From Primula veris (lineage: Eukaryota > Streptophyta > Magnoliopsida > Ericales > Primulaceae), in assembly GCA_963682055.1 (NCBI GenBank), contig OY821751.1:10788001-10852000 (forward strand): 64,000 bases of DNA, given 5' to 3'. A model generated the notes under the pieces. That model was not told where the DNA came from. It searched no databases and saw nothing but the letters and a program-made list of their open reading frames with translations. The stretch's first letter is position 1. Each line of letters starts with the position of its first letter. Positions 11,322 through 22,872 of this stretch are shown here, one piece after another. Both the position numbers and the translations under genes were made by a program.

Positions 11322-12279
11322 TCGCAAGTTAACTTCACTGAAAATTTTCCCTTAAATATGTTAAAATTATCTTGCTATCGTTATATAGGAGTAGATCTCA
11401 TTTTAGAACTATATAGTCTTGATCCATCTGGGTAACCTCGAGCTATAACTTGTGAGATAGTGGCAGATTCAAACATGCCACTTGGGCAAATTTAGAGGGG
11501 GATTGCATGCTTTTTGATTGACCTGCCTCAAAGTGTCCAACATTTATTTTAGTATCTTTAGGGATATATATATAAGAGTAAGATTAGTTACTATGTAGGG
11601 ATCAAGACCCGATAAATCTTACTCCCTTTGATAAAAAAAATAGTCTCATTTCATTCATTTCATTTTTTGTTTCCTTATCCCAAATTGTAGTCTTATTTAG
11701 GTTTACAAGTTGTTAGTTATATTGGTTTAGTAGTCTCAGAAGTATTAATCCCGCAATCATTGGTTTAATAGTCTCATAAGTATTAATCACATAATCAAAC
11801 GAGACCTTAATTATCTTATATTCACCTAAATATAAAGGCACCGTATTCAATTAAAACATCTACACGATCACCCAAAATTTACTGTCTAGTCTAGTAAAAT
11901 TCAGTTATTTACTTCTGAGCCTTTTTTATTTCTTAACCATTTATCTCCAGTTATTGGAAGTTAGATTTACAGTCTATTTAATTAAAACATCTACACGATC
12001 ACCCAAAATTTAATGTCTAGTCTAGTAAAATTCAGTTATTTACGTACTTTTAAGCCTTTTTTTATTTCTTAACCATTTATCTTCAGTTATTTGAAGTTGG
12101 ATTTATAATCTATCGATTGTAATTGCCAGTGTTCAAATTCAAAGTAATAAAGGTTGCTTGTTACATTTATTTTACTTTGCTCACTATAATTCCGAAAAAG
12201 TCTATAACAACGACATATTAAAAACTAATCCACCAGTAAGTCTGAAGTTAGCGTTAAAACAATCCTAGCAACACCATTC
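11322..12279. other. Intergenic stretch with MITE-like and tandem repeats
   Basis: No gene. 11620-11830 has CTCCCTTTGATAAAAAAAAT and repeated AGTCTCATAAGTATTAATC words, like a decayed Stowaway-type MITE without a clear right end. 11850-12112 is a two-copy tandem repeat, listed separately. Confidence 0.45.
11850..12112. repeat. Tandem duplication, period 131 bp, two copies
   Basis: Two adjacent units both begin TTAAAACATCTACACGATCA and share TGTCTAGTCTAGTAAAATTC and TTTCTTAACCATTTATCT. They differ by a handful of substitutions and a short insertion. Confidence 0.85.
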
Positions 12280-12762
12280 GACATACCTAGGGATGGCAAT
12301 TGGGCCGGGTTTCTCAAAATCCGACCCGACCCGTGCATCAATCCGCACATAACCCGACCCGACCCGACCCGTTTAACCCGAATTTTTTTTCCTTTTCTTA
12401 TTATTCTTTGTTTTTATACACGCTATAGGGAGAAAATTTGGTTAAAAACTATTACTACGGTAAAGATTAATAGCATGGCTGTAACACTGCTAAAGTATCC
12501 TGTATTATTGTCACATTCTGAAACTTAGTGAACACAAATGACTAAGCAACATGACAGTAGGCATAAAATCATCAAATCAGAACAAATATTAACAACATAA
12601 TTTGCATAATAAGTAAATCCCAATTCCAAAACAAAGTTCATCACTGTTCTTCACTGAACATACATCATACATGCAAATATTAAAGTCGTAAAAATAACCT
12701 TTTAACTGAAAGCTCATCAACTACATTAAGCATCTTTAAATCCTGAAATTCATTGTGAAAGA

Positions 12763-13391
12763 CTAAATCATCACATAATCATTTGTTCCACTACTTCCCG
12801 CTTCCATTTCGTCAATATGCTCCTCTTCTTCATCGTTAACTTTCGGGAGACAACTCGCATATAGGATGGAATCGGAATCTGAAAAAACAAAAGTAACTAA
12901 TGTAAACCAACAACGAACGTGTAATAATTTCCCATCCATTAAAAACAAATCCCTGGGCAGCTCAGTCAAAATCAACGGTATCATAGCATCATTTGTTGTA
13001 GCATTATCAACTGTAATTGCTGAGATCTTACGATCGATATTCCAAAAATCTATAGTTTCGATCACAACATTCGATAACACTTGTTTGTTATGTGGAATTG
13101 CAACATAGACAAATGTAAGAAGTCGATTTTGCAAACACCATTTATCGTCAATGAAATGGGCCGTAATTGCCATAAAACCTTTCTTTGTTGGCTTGGCGGA
13201 CCACATGTCAAAGGTAATTGATAGTCTACGAACACTTTCTAACAATTTATATGTTTTCTCCCTTTCCACATCATAAACCTTTATAATATCTTTTTTTATC
13301 GTGTTTCTAGACACAATATTAAAATCTGGTTGAAGCCCTCCAATAAACATTCTGAAACCTACATGATTGACTATTGAAAGGGGATACTCGT
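12763..13391 (-). pseudogene. hAT transposase, central part (RICESLEEPER-like)
   Basis: The frame runs from the LTR junction at 13391 to the stop at 12763. It carries the conserved block EYPLSIVNHVGFRMFIGGLQ, then VSRNTIKKDIIKVY, TFDMWSAKPTKKGFMAITAH, DNATTNDAMI and LLHVRCWFT. These are the N-terminal half of the RNase-H-like transposase core in ZBED/RICESLEEPER relatives. After WFT it jumps to an acidic tail ending NDYVMI; the rest of the catalytic core and the hATC dimerisation domain are missing, so this part was internally deleted. The upstream part of the protein continues at 14680 beyond the inserted LTR. Confidence 0.85.
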
Positions 13392-13415
13392 TGTTGGCCC
13401 GTGCAGCTAAACCTT

Positions 13416-13446
<31 letters not shown>

Positions 13447-14679
13447 TTGAATAAGCTTTTTAGCGTTTTTCACCTAATTAAAATTAAGTGCGACTAACAA
13501 CCCAACTATTCGCAATTCTAAGCTTAAGCGTTTAATAAACGTTAATGAAATGCTAGAAGTTCTAAACGCAAGCAAGAAAATAAGCAATAATATAGGTTGC
13601 GGAAAGTAAAAGTTAAGGAAAGAGATTGACACCAAGATTTATAGAGGTTCGGCAAATCGGCCTACGTCCTCTCCTCGGTACTACCGAGTATTTCACTAAA
13701 AATCTTCTTCCGGAAATTACAAATCCTATCGAGCTCAATCAATCGATTGGCTCACCCTCTATCCGAGGTTCCTACTCTTGATTCAAGTGCAAGCGAACAC
13801 GTTTACGAGTCAACGACTCCCCCTCAATCTATGAGTACCCAAGTGTTTAACCTAGAACTTTTAACAACACTTTGGCTTAAAAGCTTCTACCCAAACACTC
13901 TCTCACAAATGAGCATATAATTTGCTCTTTACAATTTATTGAAATTGAAACAACACTCACAATTTAATTGCTTCTAAATAAGCTAATTTGTGATGTTTGA
14001 TGAAGTTGAATCTTTGTTTGACCTCGAATCGCTTTCTCTTCAATTTCCCTCTTTTTCGAAATATATCTCCAAAATGGTGATTTTGGGTGTTTGATAGATA
14101 GAGGTTGAAGGATTATGAGTGTATGAATTGGGTTGTAATTGGTTGGTCTCAAACAATGAATATGGGAGGTATTTGAAGGATAAAAGGCTTTGTTACCTTT
14201 GTATGAGGTGTTATGCTTTTATACATTGGTTTTAAGCAATTTTCCAAAATAAGCTGAAAAGCTATTTTTGAAATCTGCAGAAAACGATCGGTCGTTTTCT
14301 GCATTCGATCGGTCGTTTTCAGAAAATGATCGGTCTTTTTCTACAGTCGACCGGTCGTTTTTATAACGACTTCACTGGAAGAAATTGGACCAAAAACGAT
14401 CGGTCGTTTTTGTCCAGACGATCGGTCGTTTTCAGGCAATCTTCAGTATTCCCGCTTTACTTCGAATGCTTGTAATTTCTTCGTTTTAGCTCCGATTCTG
14501 GTTCTGCTTGAACCTGTGGCTTCGTTATCGAATGCTCTATCTTTCTGACATCCTAAAATATACATTTTCTCTTTTTGAAAAAGACAATGCATTATATCAT
14601 CGAAATAGGAAAATCGTAAAATCATTAAAACATAATCAAACTTATAATCAAAATCAATTATTGAACCCATGGTTCAACA
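13392..14679. mobile_element. Solo LTR, family A copy 1, inside the hAT transposase
   Basis: 1288 bp starting TGTTGGCCCGTGCAG and ending GGTTCAACA, flanked by perfect 5-bp duplications CTCGT (13387-13391 and 14680-14684). Removing it and one duplication rejoins the transposase frame as ...MIILHE-YPLSIV... It shares TATAGAGGTTCGGCAAA, CTACCGAGTATTTCACTA and AATCTTCTTCC with the copy at 48297-49421. A run of 28 G lies at 13419-13446. Near the right end it holds the palindrome array at 14283-14437. No coding sequence. Confidence 0.88.
14283..14437. repeat. Array of palindromic 14-mers (core ACCGGT, arms AACG/CGTT)
   Basis: About six copies of AACGATCGGTCGTT-like words at irregular 20-60 bp spacing. 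The consensus AACGACCGGTCGTT is a perfect palindrome and most units differ from it by C-to-T changes. The array sits about 240 bp before the LTR right end. Confidence 0.85.
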
Positions 14680-15036
14680 CTCGTGTAAAATGATCATAGA
14701 AGCTAAATCTTTTCGTGATTTAACCTGGCTTAATTCGTATTTTGGTACTTGTTCAAATTCTGTTTCATTTTCTTTGTTTATTTCTTTTTGTTTTTTCTTA
14801 CACCTATTAGCATGACTTTTCAAATGACTCGTCCCTTTCGTGTGCTTCGCGGTTAATTTCTTCTTACAAATATTACAATGTGCCCAACAAATGTCCTTAC
14901 TTACTTCTTCTCTCTTAAAATCTAACTAGACTTTGGACCACAATCTTGAATTTTTCTTTTTATTTGTATGAGGTGAATTAATAGTAAGAGCGGGACTCGA
15001 GAAACTTTTATCATCAATTTGTTCAAACCGTAACAT
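14680..15036 (-). pseudogene. hAT transposase, N-terminal part with BED zinc finger
   Basis: Start ATG at 15036 (MLRFEQIDDKSFSS). The frame includes SRLWSKV, a TAG stop where the family has W, then LDFKREEV, and the BED finger CWAHCNICKKKLTAKHTKGT followed by SHLKSHANRC (two Cys, then His and Cys ligands). It continues DLASMIILHE up to the LTR junction. BED fingers bind the transposon ends. The stop codon and the LTR both disable the gene. Confidence 0.85.
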
Positions 15037-15357
15037 TGTTCACCTAGCAATAACCCAATAAACAAATATTATACAAAAAAAGTACAGGTCCGGTGATAAA
15101 AAAGCTAAAAATAAGCACAACGTATTTTTATATTTTTATTTTTTGATAAGCCAAATAACCGCAACTCATTATTAAGCATCTAACAATAACCATTTAAGTA
15201 GATTAGAAAAACCTAAAAATCTTATTTTTCCAAATTTTTCATATTTATCCGGTAAAAATTTATAATAATTTAAATTATTCTTTTCAACAATACCCAAAAA
15301 AATAAAAGGAAAAAAACTGACAAAAAAAGAAAAATAACAAGCTAAAATAAAATAAAG

Positions 15358-15398
<41 letters not shown>

Positions 15399-15701
15399 GA
15401 GAGAAAGCTAGTACATAAGAGTAGGGATGGCTAATTAATTTGATGAATGAGTCTTTTTTGAATATTTTATCGTTGATAATAGCTTCCTCTCATCTTTTCA
15501 TCACTAGCCATGTATGTTTTATACAATGTATCTATGTGTGTTGGGTTGTGTTTTATTATTAAATATATTTCTAGATTACACAAAAATTGTACAAAAATGC
15601 AAAGTAACCAAATCCAATCCGATACAAATAAACCTGTATTTTTATCCAACCTGGCACCGGATCGGACCAAAACCCGGGGTTCTGCCATCCCTAAACATAC
15701 C

Positions 15702-17056
15702 CTTCAAATCCTAGCAACACCTACTTTTTATATATCCTATTTTCCAACATGTGATTTTTAATTTTCAATTATAACAAAGTTTAATTTTTAGGATTGGCAC
15801 GTAGTTGAACCGCCCCAGAGCGAAACATTTGATCTCTATTCTTTTGTAGAGATGAACGTCAAGACTAAGAATACGCACCGCTTTGTAAGTGAGAGAAGAG
15901 AAAGAACATGCACACACTAAGAACCGATATTTATTAGAGAAATGGTTTTATACTTTAACTAAATATTATATTAGTCTGACGGTCTATTGTTTAATTACAT
16001 AATTTACATATCACAAATCGGACCAGTCTAAAATATTTACCCAAAAGATTAACTCTATTATCAATATTTATTTACTTATTTACCTATATAATCAACAAAT
16101 GACATTCTTTGATATCGTCAAAACTATAAACATATTTGGGTCCACAATCTCCCTTCTTTAATATAATGATTCCATCTCTGTATATATCATCATTTTCTTG
16201 ACCAAAATTCTCCCCATCAATAATGAAATTAATTTTCCATAGTAAATTATCCATACTAATCGGTCTTTGACATTACCAAAAACCAAAAAGATGTCCCTTT
16301 CAAAGTGACATAACATAGGTAGAAAGTTGAAGAAAAGAGGCTATTTTATTCATTTCTCTTTTATTGTATCAATACAGGATACTTTCATATGAATTGTACT
16401 GTTATTTCTAAAGACTAATTGATCTTACAAATTTTTTCAGGTAAAAGTTTTTCTTACTGGAGTACTTCCTATATGCATTGTGGGTGTACTAGCTACCTAT
16501 ATGCCGTAAGGAAAGAGAGAATATTAAGAGAATATAAATTCCACATTGGTGAGTTATCATATCTATAAGTTTCTATAATACATTTGATTTGGTTTCGTTG
16601 TGTTTCTCACTTCGGTTATGGTTACGTGCATATTTTTCATTGGCGGTTTGCCACGTGTAAATGTAAACGACTCACATACAAATCGTTTCGGTAAGATGGA
16701 GTTTTTTTTCTTTTGAAAGTTAAGCATTATCATTAATATCGAAACAGAACAAAAAAAGACTTGGTTAGCACAATTTGCTAACTCAAGACAAAATGTTGTT
16801 AATGATTACAATAATTATATATGAAAAGCAATTTTTTTTTATCGACTGTTCACCAGTAAAAACTGTCGGATAACCACAAGTCTCAGTTGATAAAACATTT
16901 AAAATGAATTTGCAAAAGGGGTAAATGATTACAATCTGAAATGTAGCAATCTTTACTTGTATGTTTGGCCAAAATAAGAACAAAATCTTGATTTGCATGG
17001 CTTCAATTTCTTGAGTAGATGTTTGTTTTCCAGCGGCGGTGGAAACTTCTTAACCT
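15702..17056. other. Intergenic stretch with exon-like remnant and segmental duplicate
   Basis: Roughly 15786-16400 is a diverged duplicate of 19945-20745. Shared words include TTTATTAGAGAAATGGT, AACTCTATTATCAATAT, ACAATCTCCCTTC and ACCAAAAACYAARAAGATGT. Only the short exon-like piece at 15792 looks coding. Confidence 0.55.
15792..15920 (+). pseudogene. Exon-like fragment of an unknown gene, copy A
   Basis: Starts right after an acceptor-like TTTAATTTTTAG and is open for 42 codons: DWHVVEPPQSETFDLYSFVE, then MN and a diverged tail. The matching piece at 19950 reads DCYIGEPSQSETVGPYSFVD, then MN. The shared peptide and the conserved AG boundary suggest a terminal exon of a duplicated gene. 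No upstream exons were found and the family is not recognised. Confidence 0.4.
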
Positions 17057-17064
17057 TATAAAAA
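17057..17064 (+). promoter_or_regulatory. TATA-like box before the coiled-coil gene
   Basis: TATAAAAA lies 36 bp before the ATG at 17100, a normal plant promoter distance. Confidence 0.4.
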
Positions 17065-17099
17065 CCAGAATTGTAGCTCACAAAATATACCAAAACAAA

Positions 17100-19328
17100 A
17101 TGGCTGATTATACTAGTTGGCCGGAGAGAACAATTGTAAAATCCCGTATTTTATTATATTTATTTTAATTATTAATGAGTCCGATATTTTGTTTTAAGAA
17201 TATTACTGGAATTTTATGAGTTTACGGGTCGTTTAAGTAATTTAAGGACAACGTATTTAAATAGGTGTATGTTTATAGCAGTACGTTACTGGAATTACAA
17301 GTTTGAAGTTTTAAATAAATAATTATTTTGTAATACAAGATTAAAATGGTTTAGCTACATTAGTAAATAGTACCTGAGTAGTGGCATTAAAAGGTCAAAC
17401 GTTAGATACTTAAGAAGTTAGTATTTCAATTTATGACCATTCATAATTGGATACACCGTAATTGAGATTACATTTTGAATTCATGAGTTATAGCACAATG
17501 AGTATGGAATGGGAATAGTATATAGTAATGTAAAAATTTAATGGGCATAAATTGGGGAATTAAAACTCTATGATATTAACTTTCATGCAAATATAATAAC
17601 GCACACTTTCATATACTCAATGGACACACGTTATGTGTATTGCCTATAGTATAATTTATGATATATTAAATTGCCATATTTATTAAAAGAGAGTTACAGT
17701 GTACGGTGAGAAGAAGGATCAGTGAAGGGTTTAAATCTTTTATGCCTCTATATATATATATATGACATACAGAGAGAAGGCCAAATAGATATAGAAAGAT
17801 ATGTTTGTTTTGGGCTTTAAGCACAAAGTCTACTTATATACCTACTATATTACTATATTATGCATATAATAGTATTGTAAATAGAAGATAGAAAAGAAGA
17901 TATCTGGATCAGTTCTATTTTGGTAGTAGAAGTTCAGAACTCGTAGTAATCTAATCCGTTTGAGTAACTTTAAAATCCGTTATTCATGTGAGTGGTTTTT
18001 CTTATTTGCTATTATAAAATCCTATTGCATTTTTTAATAAATATTTGCATGTTGAAATGATATTTTAAAAGTATCAAAATTATATATGTATATATATCAT
18101 TGCAAAGTTGCAGGTTTAAAAGAGCAAGATTATTTGTATACGTTGATGAACGTAAAGAAAGTGAAATGTATATACGTTGATGAATGTATAAGATTTTGAA
18201 AGAAAGTTTATTTTATTTTTGTGATCATTATGATATTATATTTAAGATCTAAATTGAGAGAAATAAATGATATAAAAATATTTGAGAAGTACCGGTACAA
18301 TTAAAGAGACCTATAGAGTCCACGTAGTATTGGGAAGTCCAATCATAGAAAAGATATTCGGAAAGTATGAATTCAATGAATAAAAGAGATCTTTAGCATC
18401 CACCTAGGATTGGGAAGTCCAATCTAGATAAATATCTAATTTGTATTATCGTATTGATCACACCTTTTAAAATGTTTAATATTTTTATTAGTTCGAGAAG
18501 GTTTCAGTTTTCAAGAAACGTTTTCTATTACACTATGCTTTGGAAATTTTGTAAAGTTAAAAGTATTGATTTTTCAAAGGAAATTGATTAAAGGATTAAA
18601 ATATATTTTTGACCCTATATTGTATTGCAATGTTTATCACTCACTAAGCCTTTTAGCTTACCGCTCGCTTTTGAAATGTTTTCAGGTATACAGGTTATAA
18701 GGAGTCGTTCTAAGGAGTCAGAGTTAAGTTAGTTGGGAATCAGCCAGACCTTCATAGAATTCCGTTTTATTTCCGATGCTAATAAAGTTCCAAGATTATA
18801 ATTTTCAATTCATATTTTTTTAGTATTACAAGATTTTTTTTAATAAGTTCCTATCGTTATTGAATTTGATTTTAGCTTTTGAGATATTCAGAAATAAGAA
18901 CGAATGTTCGAAGTTATTGTTTTAGAGTCTAAATTAATTTTTTTATTTATCTTTAAGTTATAGGCCTTTGTCTAGCACGCGTCAATCCACGTGTTAGTCG
19001 GCCGTGTAGCATCTTTACGTTCTGGGATGTTACAACAATCATTTGGTACAAAATTAGGGAACAAGAGCTGAGAGATGTATTGTCTAGGGTTTCTCGTGAA
19101 CTTGATCAAATGAGAGAAAATTTTACAAGATTGCAGAGGCATAACCAGCTAACAGAGGGTTGGTTTGAGATGTGGTTACATGAGCAAAATAGGCTAGAAA
19201 AACTTGTTTAGGATTTAGCTCAAAAAAATGCAGAATTGAGAGCCAAAATATCTCAATGTGAACAAGAGCATCAAGATGGTACAATTGTGTTGGCTTTAGG
19301 AGTGCCAGATACTGATCAAGAAAAATAA
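17100..19328 (+). pseudogene. Short coiled-coil protein gene split by a solo LTR
   Basis: The first 35 nt of coding sequence (MADYTSWPERT plus two bases) stop at the LTR inserted at 17135. After the LTR and one ACAAT duplication the frame resumes at 19040 exactly in phase: IIWYKIREQELRDVLSRVSR, then a heptad-rich stretch to NRLEKLV. There a TAG stop at 19209-19211 interrupts, but the same frame runs on as DLAQKNAELRAKISQCEQEH to a TAA at 19326. Intact, it would be about 107 aa, mostly coiled coil. The family is not recognised. The exact phase across the LTR shows the reading frame was real before insertion. Confidence 0.6.
17135..19034. mobile_element. Solo LTR of gypsy type, 1.9 kb
   Basis: Starts TGTAAAATCCCGTATTTTA and ends CTGGGATGTTACA, with perfect duplications ACAAT at 17130-17134 and 19035-19039. 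The TGTAA(C)A(T)CCCG...GGGATGTTACA ends are typical of plant Ty3/gypsy LTRs. An internal imperfect duplication lies at 18300-18420 (ATTGGGAAGTCCAATC twice). No internal coding region. Confidence 0.88.
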
Positions 19329-20760
19329 GTAACATGTTTTGAAGAAGGAGAGGGTCGTGGAGTCAAAAAGGATGAGGAGGAAAAATGTGAAGAGTAGAGT
19401 TTGTTGTTACAGAGGAGGACATTTTCATTAAAACCAAATTTGTAGTCCTTCCTCTGCTTTTGGATTGCTTTAGAAGTGAACTTGTATTTTGGATTGCTGT
19501 AGAAAAACAAAGATCAAGTAAAGTCTCCCTTGTTTCTGGTTGTGAGAGCACCTAATAAATTCAGTGCTATGGGGTCTTGCTTGTTCTGTAATCACTTAAC
19601 AAATCTCAAATCAGCAACATAGTTAGGCTAAATGGAAGCATCTAAATATGTATATATTACTATTATTCATAGGAATATTGCTCATGTTTTGAATTTTGGA
19701 TTTAACCATAAATTACAAGTAATTAAGCATGCTATTAATATCAATACCACTCTTCCCATGCCTAATATCACTTCTCTCTCTCCAGATAATATAAATAGCT
19801 ATAAAGACTATCAACTTACCCAAATGCAAATTCTTGGCAAGAATGGATCTCCTGGACCAATAATTTCATTAAGAAAGTGTTTTTTTAGTTTGGTAAGAGG
19901 GAGTTTTCTCACGTGTTTTTTCCCTAATAATATTTGAGTTTAATTCTAGGATTGCTACATAGGCGAACCGTCCCAGTCTGAAACGGTTGGTCCCTATTCA
20001 TTTGTTGACATGAACGGGTATGCACCCCTTTTTGAGGAGCAGTAATTGTTTGCACACACCGCTTACACTACATATGAGAGAGACTGAGCACAAAAATATA
20101 GTTTTGTCATGTAGCGTTTTTGTTTTCACTCCTTTCATAAGCAGTCGTAAGACCGTCATATAGATAGATAGAGCCTATAATTACCAGTCTCCTTTACTTG
20201 TTCTAATCATTGCTGCTTCCTCATGCGTTTATGAAAAATTATAAGCAGTGTGCGCATATTTTACTCATTTTAAATTTGGAGAGAATATAAAAAATGTGCA
20301 CATAACATGAACCAACATTTATTAGAGAAATGGTCTTAAACTTTATCTAACAGAGCCGGTCTATTTCTTAATTACGTTCATAAACTGGCCCAGTCTAAAA
20401 ATAACTCAAGAGATTTAATTCTATTATCAATATATAATTAAGTACCCATATAATCAACAATAATACTATTTTATTGTCAAAACTATAAATATATTTGGGT
20501 CAACAATCTCCCTTCCTTTATCTTATGATTCCAGATTTATATACTAAATTCTCTCTTTTTTTTTTTAACAAAATTCTCCCCATCAACGATGAATCAACTT
20601 TCCGCAGTATATCATTTATACTTCTCAGTTTTTTGACACTACCAAAAACTAAGAAGATGTCAAAGTAGCATATATTGTAGTAACTAATTAAAGTAGAAGA
20701 AAAGAGGCTCTTATGTGCTTTTCTCTTTTACGGTATTAGCGGAGGATACCTATCTATAAT
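19329..20760. other. Intergenic stretch with second copy of the segmental duplicate
   Basis: 19945-20745 matches 15786-16400. The open frame at 19632-19937 is AT-rich, has no recognisable motif and is not called as a gene. Confidence 0.5.
19950..20045 (+). pseudogene. Exon-like fragment of an unknown gene, copy B
   Basis: Follows an acceptor-like TTTAATTCTAG and is open for 31 codons: DCYIGEPSQSETVGPYSFVD, then MNGYAPLFEEQ and a stop. Paralogous to the fragment at 15792-15920. Which gene it ended is unknown. Confidence 0.4.
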
Positions 20761-22800
20761 AGTGTTGTTATCATTATTTTTAATTAAAAATGTTAGCTAA
20801 CAATATAATTTTATCTCTCTATTAGATATGTTAAATTGTGTGTTAACTTTATAGATGTTAAAAACATTGTTAAATATAATAATTTTTTTAATTGTTATTA
20901 ATTGATGACATGACAAAAAAGATAAACTCACTCCACAATTAACTACCATTCTCTAAAATTTGGTATCTCGGGTATATTTGTTCTCTGTACGCATACTACT
21001 ATTACTTCTCCTAGCAGTTATTCATAATACTTAGCATATTTTATTGGTATTCAGTATTTACCAAATCATTGAACCCACAGTTTGTTTGACCCAACCATTC
21101 GTTTACAATTGAATTTTAAAATAAACACATGTTGAAAATAGAATAAATTATTTCTATGTTTCTAAAATTCTATATTTATGAAATTTGGCGCTAATATATG
21201 ACGCGGAAAAAAAATTAAGTCATATATTTTGGATAATTGATTTTTAATTAAAATAGATAACTAATGTGAGTTTTTAACTTAATATGCTTATGTGTCATTT
21301 AATATATTTTTAAATGATGATGTGTCGCTACTTAATAATAAAAAGTTAATAATAGTATTGCAGATGCTCTAAGTAAGTATATATTAACACTAAGTATGGA
21401 CTTTAACTTGATTTAAAAAAAAAAGTAAGTATATATTAACAAAAAAAAAAAAAAAAAAAACCAAACCCACAGTACATCGTGAAGTTTCAACTAAAATCTC
21501 TCGAAACAATCAAAAAACAAAACTATGGGCTTGAAGTCGCTGAACATTGGTGGTATGATCTATATCAAACTTTCATTTGTTGCGAGAAAAAACGACAAAT
21601 TGTTAACCTAGACACGGCACGTCCAAACTTCCATAAGTTATACCACACGACAACTTAGAGCCACATAACGCAAACTGACAATCTCACAAGCAGTAAGATT
21701 AAAAAACCAGAGTTTAATACAAGAACACCACAGATTGTAGTACTGTTATTTGTTAAAATAAATAAATCCAGTGATGTGGACTGTGGCTTGTTTAGAGTCC
21801 TTTTGCTCATGTTGATCTGTTAGGTGATTTTGATTGATCCCACTTAAAAGTTTCCATGGATCACAAATTGACATTATAGTGCAGTCCCCTCGTACCAGAT
21901 ATTTCACAATCTCATTTTCTAATACATTGCATATTGTTTGAAGTAAACCGACAAACACATATTGCATTTCCTAAATTTGACAAGGTTTTGCAAAAGCCCC
22001 TCTAATACCACGTCATGCAGAATCAATTTAATTACATTCATTGATTTTGATGTTCAAACTCACTAATGTTTTAAACAAAAAATGTAATAAATTTGCGTAC
22101 AAGCAAAATACTGAGAATTTTATTTGTACCCGTTAGGTATATGATTTTTGGTAAATCTTATAGCTGCTGTAAAACTTCTAACAATTTCCAACCAATACTT
22201 AAATAGTGTAGGGCGACCAATAATATTTAAGTATTGGTTGACCAATAGTTAAATAGTATTGGTCATGCCTAAATAATTTTATTTTTATGTATCAATTCTT
22301 AATTAACTCATTCTATAATTGTCCATGCTAAGTATGTTTGGTGACTTTCGTCCTTAGTTACAAAGTGTTCATTCTTCTAATCTAAAATTTAAAGTGCTTA
22401 GTTTACTAAAACAATTCATTTAACGTGTTATCCAACAAATTAACTAAGTTCTTTTATTAAAGAGAAATAAAATATCTTTTAGTTGCCGATAGAGTATATC
22501 TACTATATATATTTATATACATCTATGACCAAGTTAAAAGTAGATTAGTAAAAGCATTAATTCTCAGGGAAAATAACGTAGAAGCTAGCCAGATAGTTAT
22601 TATATATAGTCCACATTACCTGACTAGTACTACTGGTTCAATGAATTTAACACAAACCTTTTACCTTTACGTTTGATATTCTTCTAACGACTTTAATTAT
22701 ATCTCTTAGTGTGACACTGACCCGTTACACTTTCTAGACTTACATAATTAAATTCTACATATTATATCTCCCATTCAGACCCCTTCTTCCCCTCTCTCCA
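20761..22800. other. Intergenic AT-rich stretch
   Basis: No gene recognised. 20760-21380 has MITE-like features (TTTTAATTAAAA at both ends, and a right end with TATTGCAGATGCTCTAAG, a phrase common at plant MITE ends), but the borders are unclear. Two adjacent dyads lie at 22191-22265. Confidence 0.45.
22191..22265. repeat. Two adjacent dyad symmetries
   Basis: The perfect 15-bp inverted repeat ACCAATACTTAAATA / TATTTAAGTATTGGT has an 18-bp loop. Directly next to it is a 27-bp imperfect palindrome TGACCAATAG...TATTGGTCA. Both reuse the word CCAATA. Confidence 0.8.
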
Positions 22801-22804
22801 CAAT

Positions 22805-22814
22805 CTATATATAA
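22805..22814 (+). promoter_or_regulatory. TATA box of ARGOS/OSR-like copy 2
   Basis: TATATATAAATA-type sequence about 60 bp upstream of the ATG at 22873. Confidence 0.55.
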
Positions 22815-22872
22815 ATACGTGCTAAAAGTTCATACAAACATTTCGTACCAGACTTGTATATAGAGAGACAAG

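Larger units (their letters stand above)
12288..15693 (-). mobile_element. hAT transposon interrupted by a solo LTR
   Basis: The left end TAGGGATGGCAA and right end TGCCATCCCTA form an 11-bp inverted repeat typical of plant hAT elements. The flanks are gacatacc (12280-12287) and aacatacc (15694-15701), an 8-bp duplication with one mismatch. GC-rich subterminal words (CCGACCCGACCC and similar) sit inside the left end. The element codes for a transposase on the minus strand. Without the inserted LTR it is about 2.1 kb and lacks the transposase C-terminus, so it is a non-autonomous deletion derivative. Confidence 0.85.

Noticed and set aside
12763..13473. Transposase frame taken as starting at 13473 with a Pro-rich N-terminus
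   Set aside because: Residues before EYPLSIV come from the inserted LTR, including its 28-G run; the real upstream part is at 14680-15036.
14281..14440. CRISPR-like array of repeats and spacers (also 49084-49252)
   Set aside because: Units are short palindromes at irregular spacing inside plant LTRs; there are no cas genes and the genome is eukaryotic.
21746..21967. 73-codon minus-strand frame
   Set aside because: No family motif; could be an old fragment, but nothing supports a gene.
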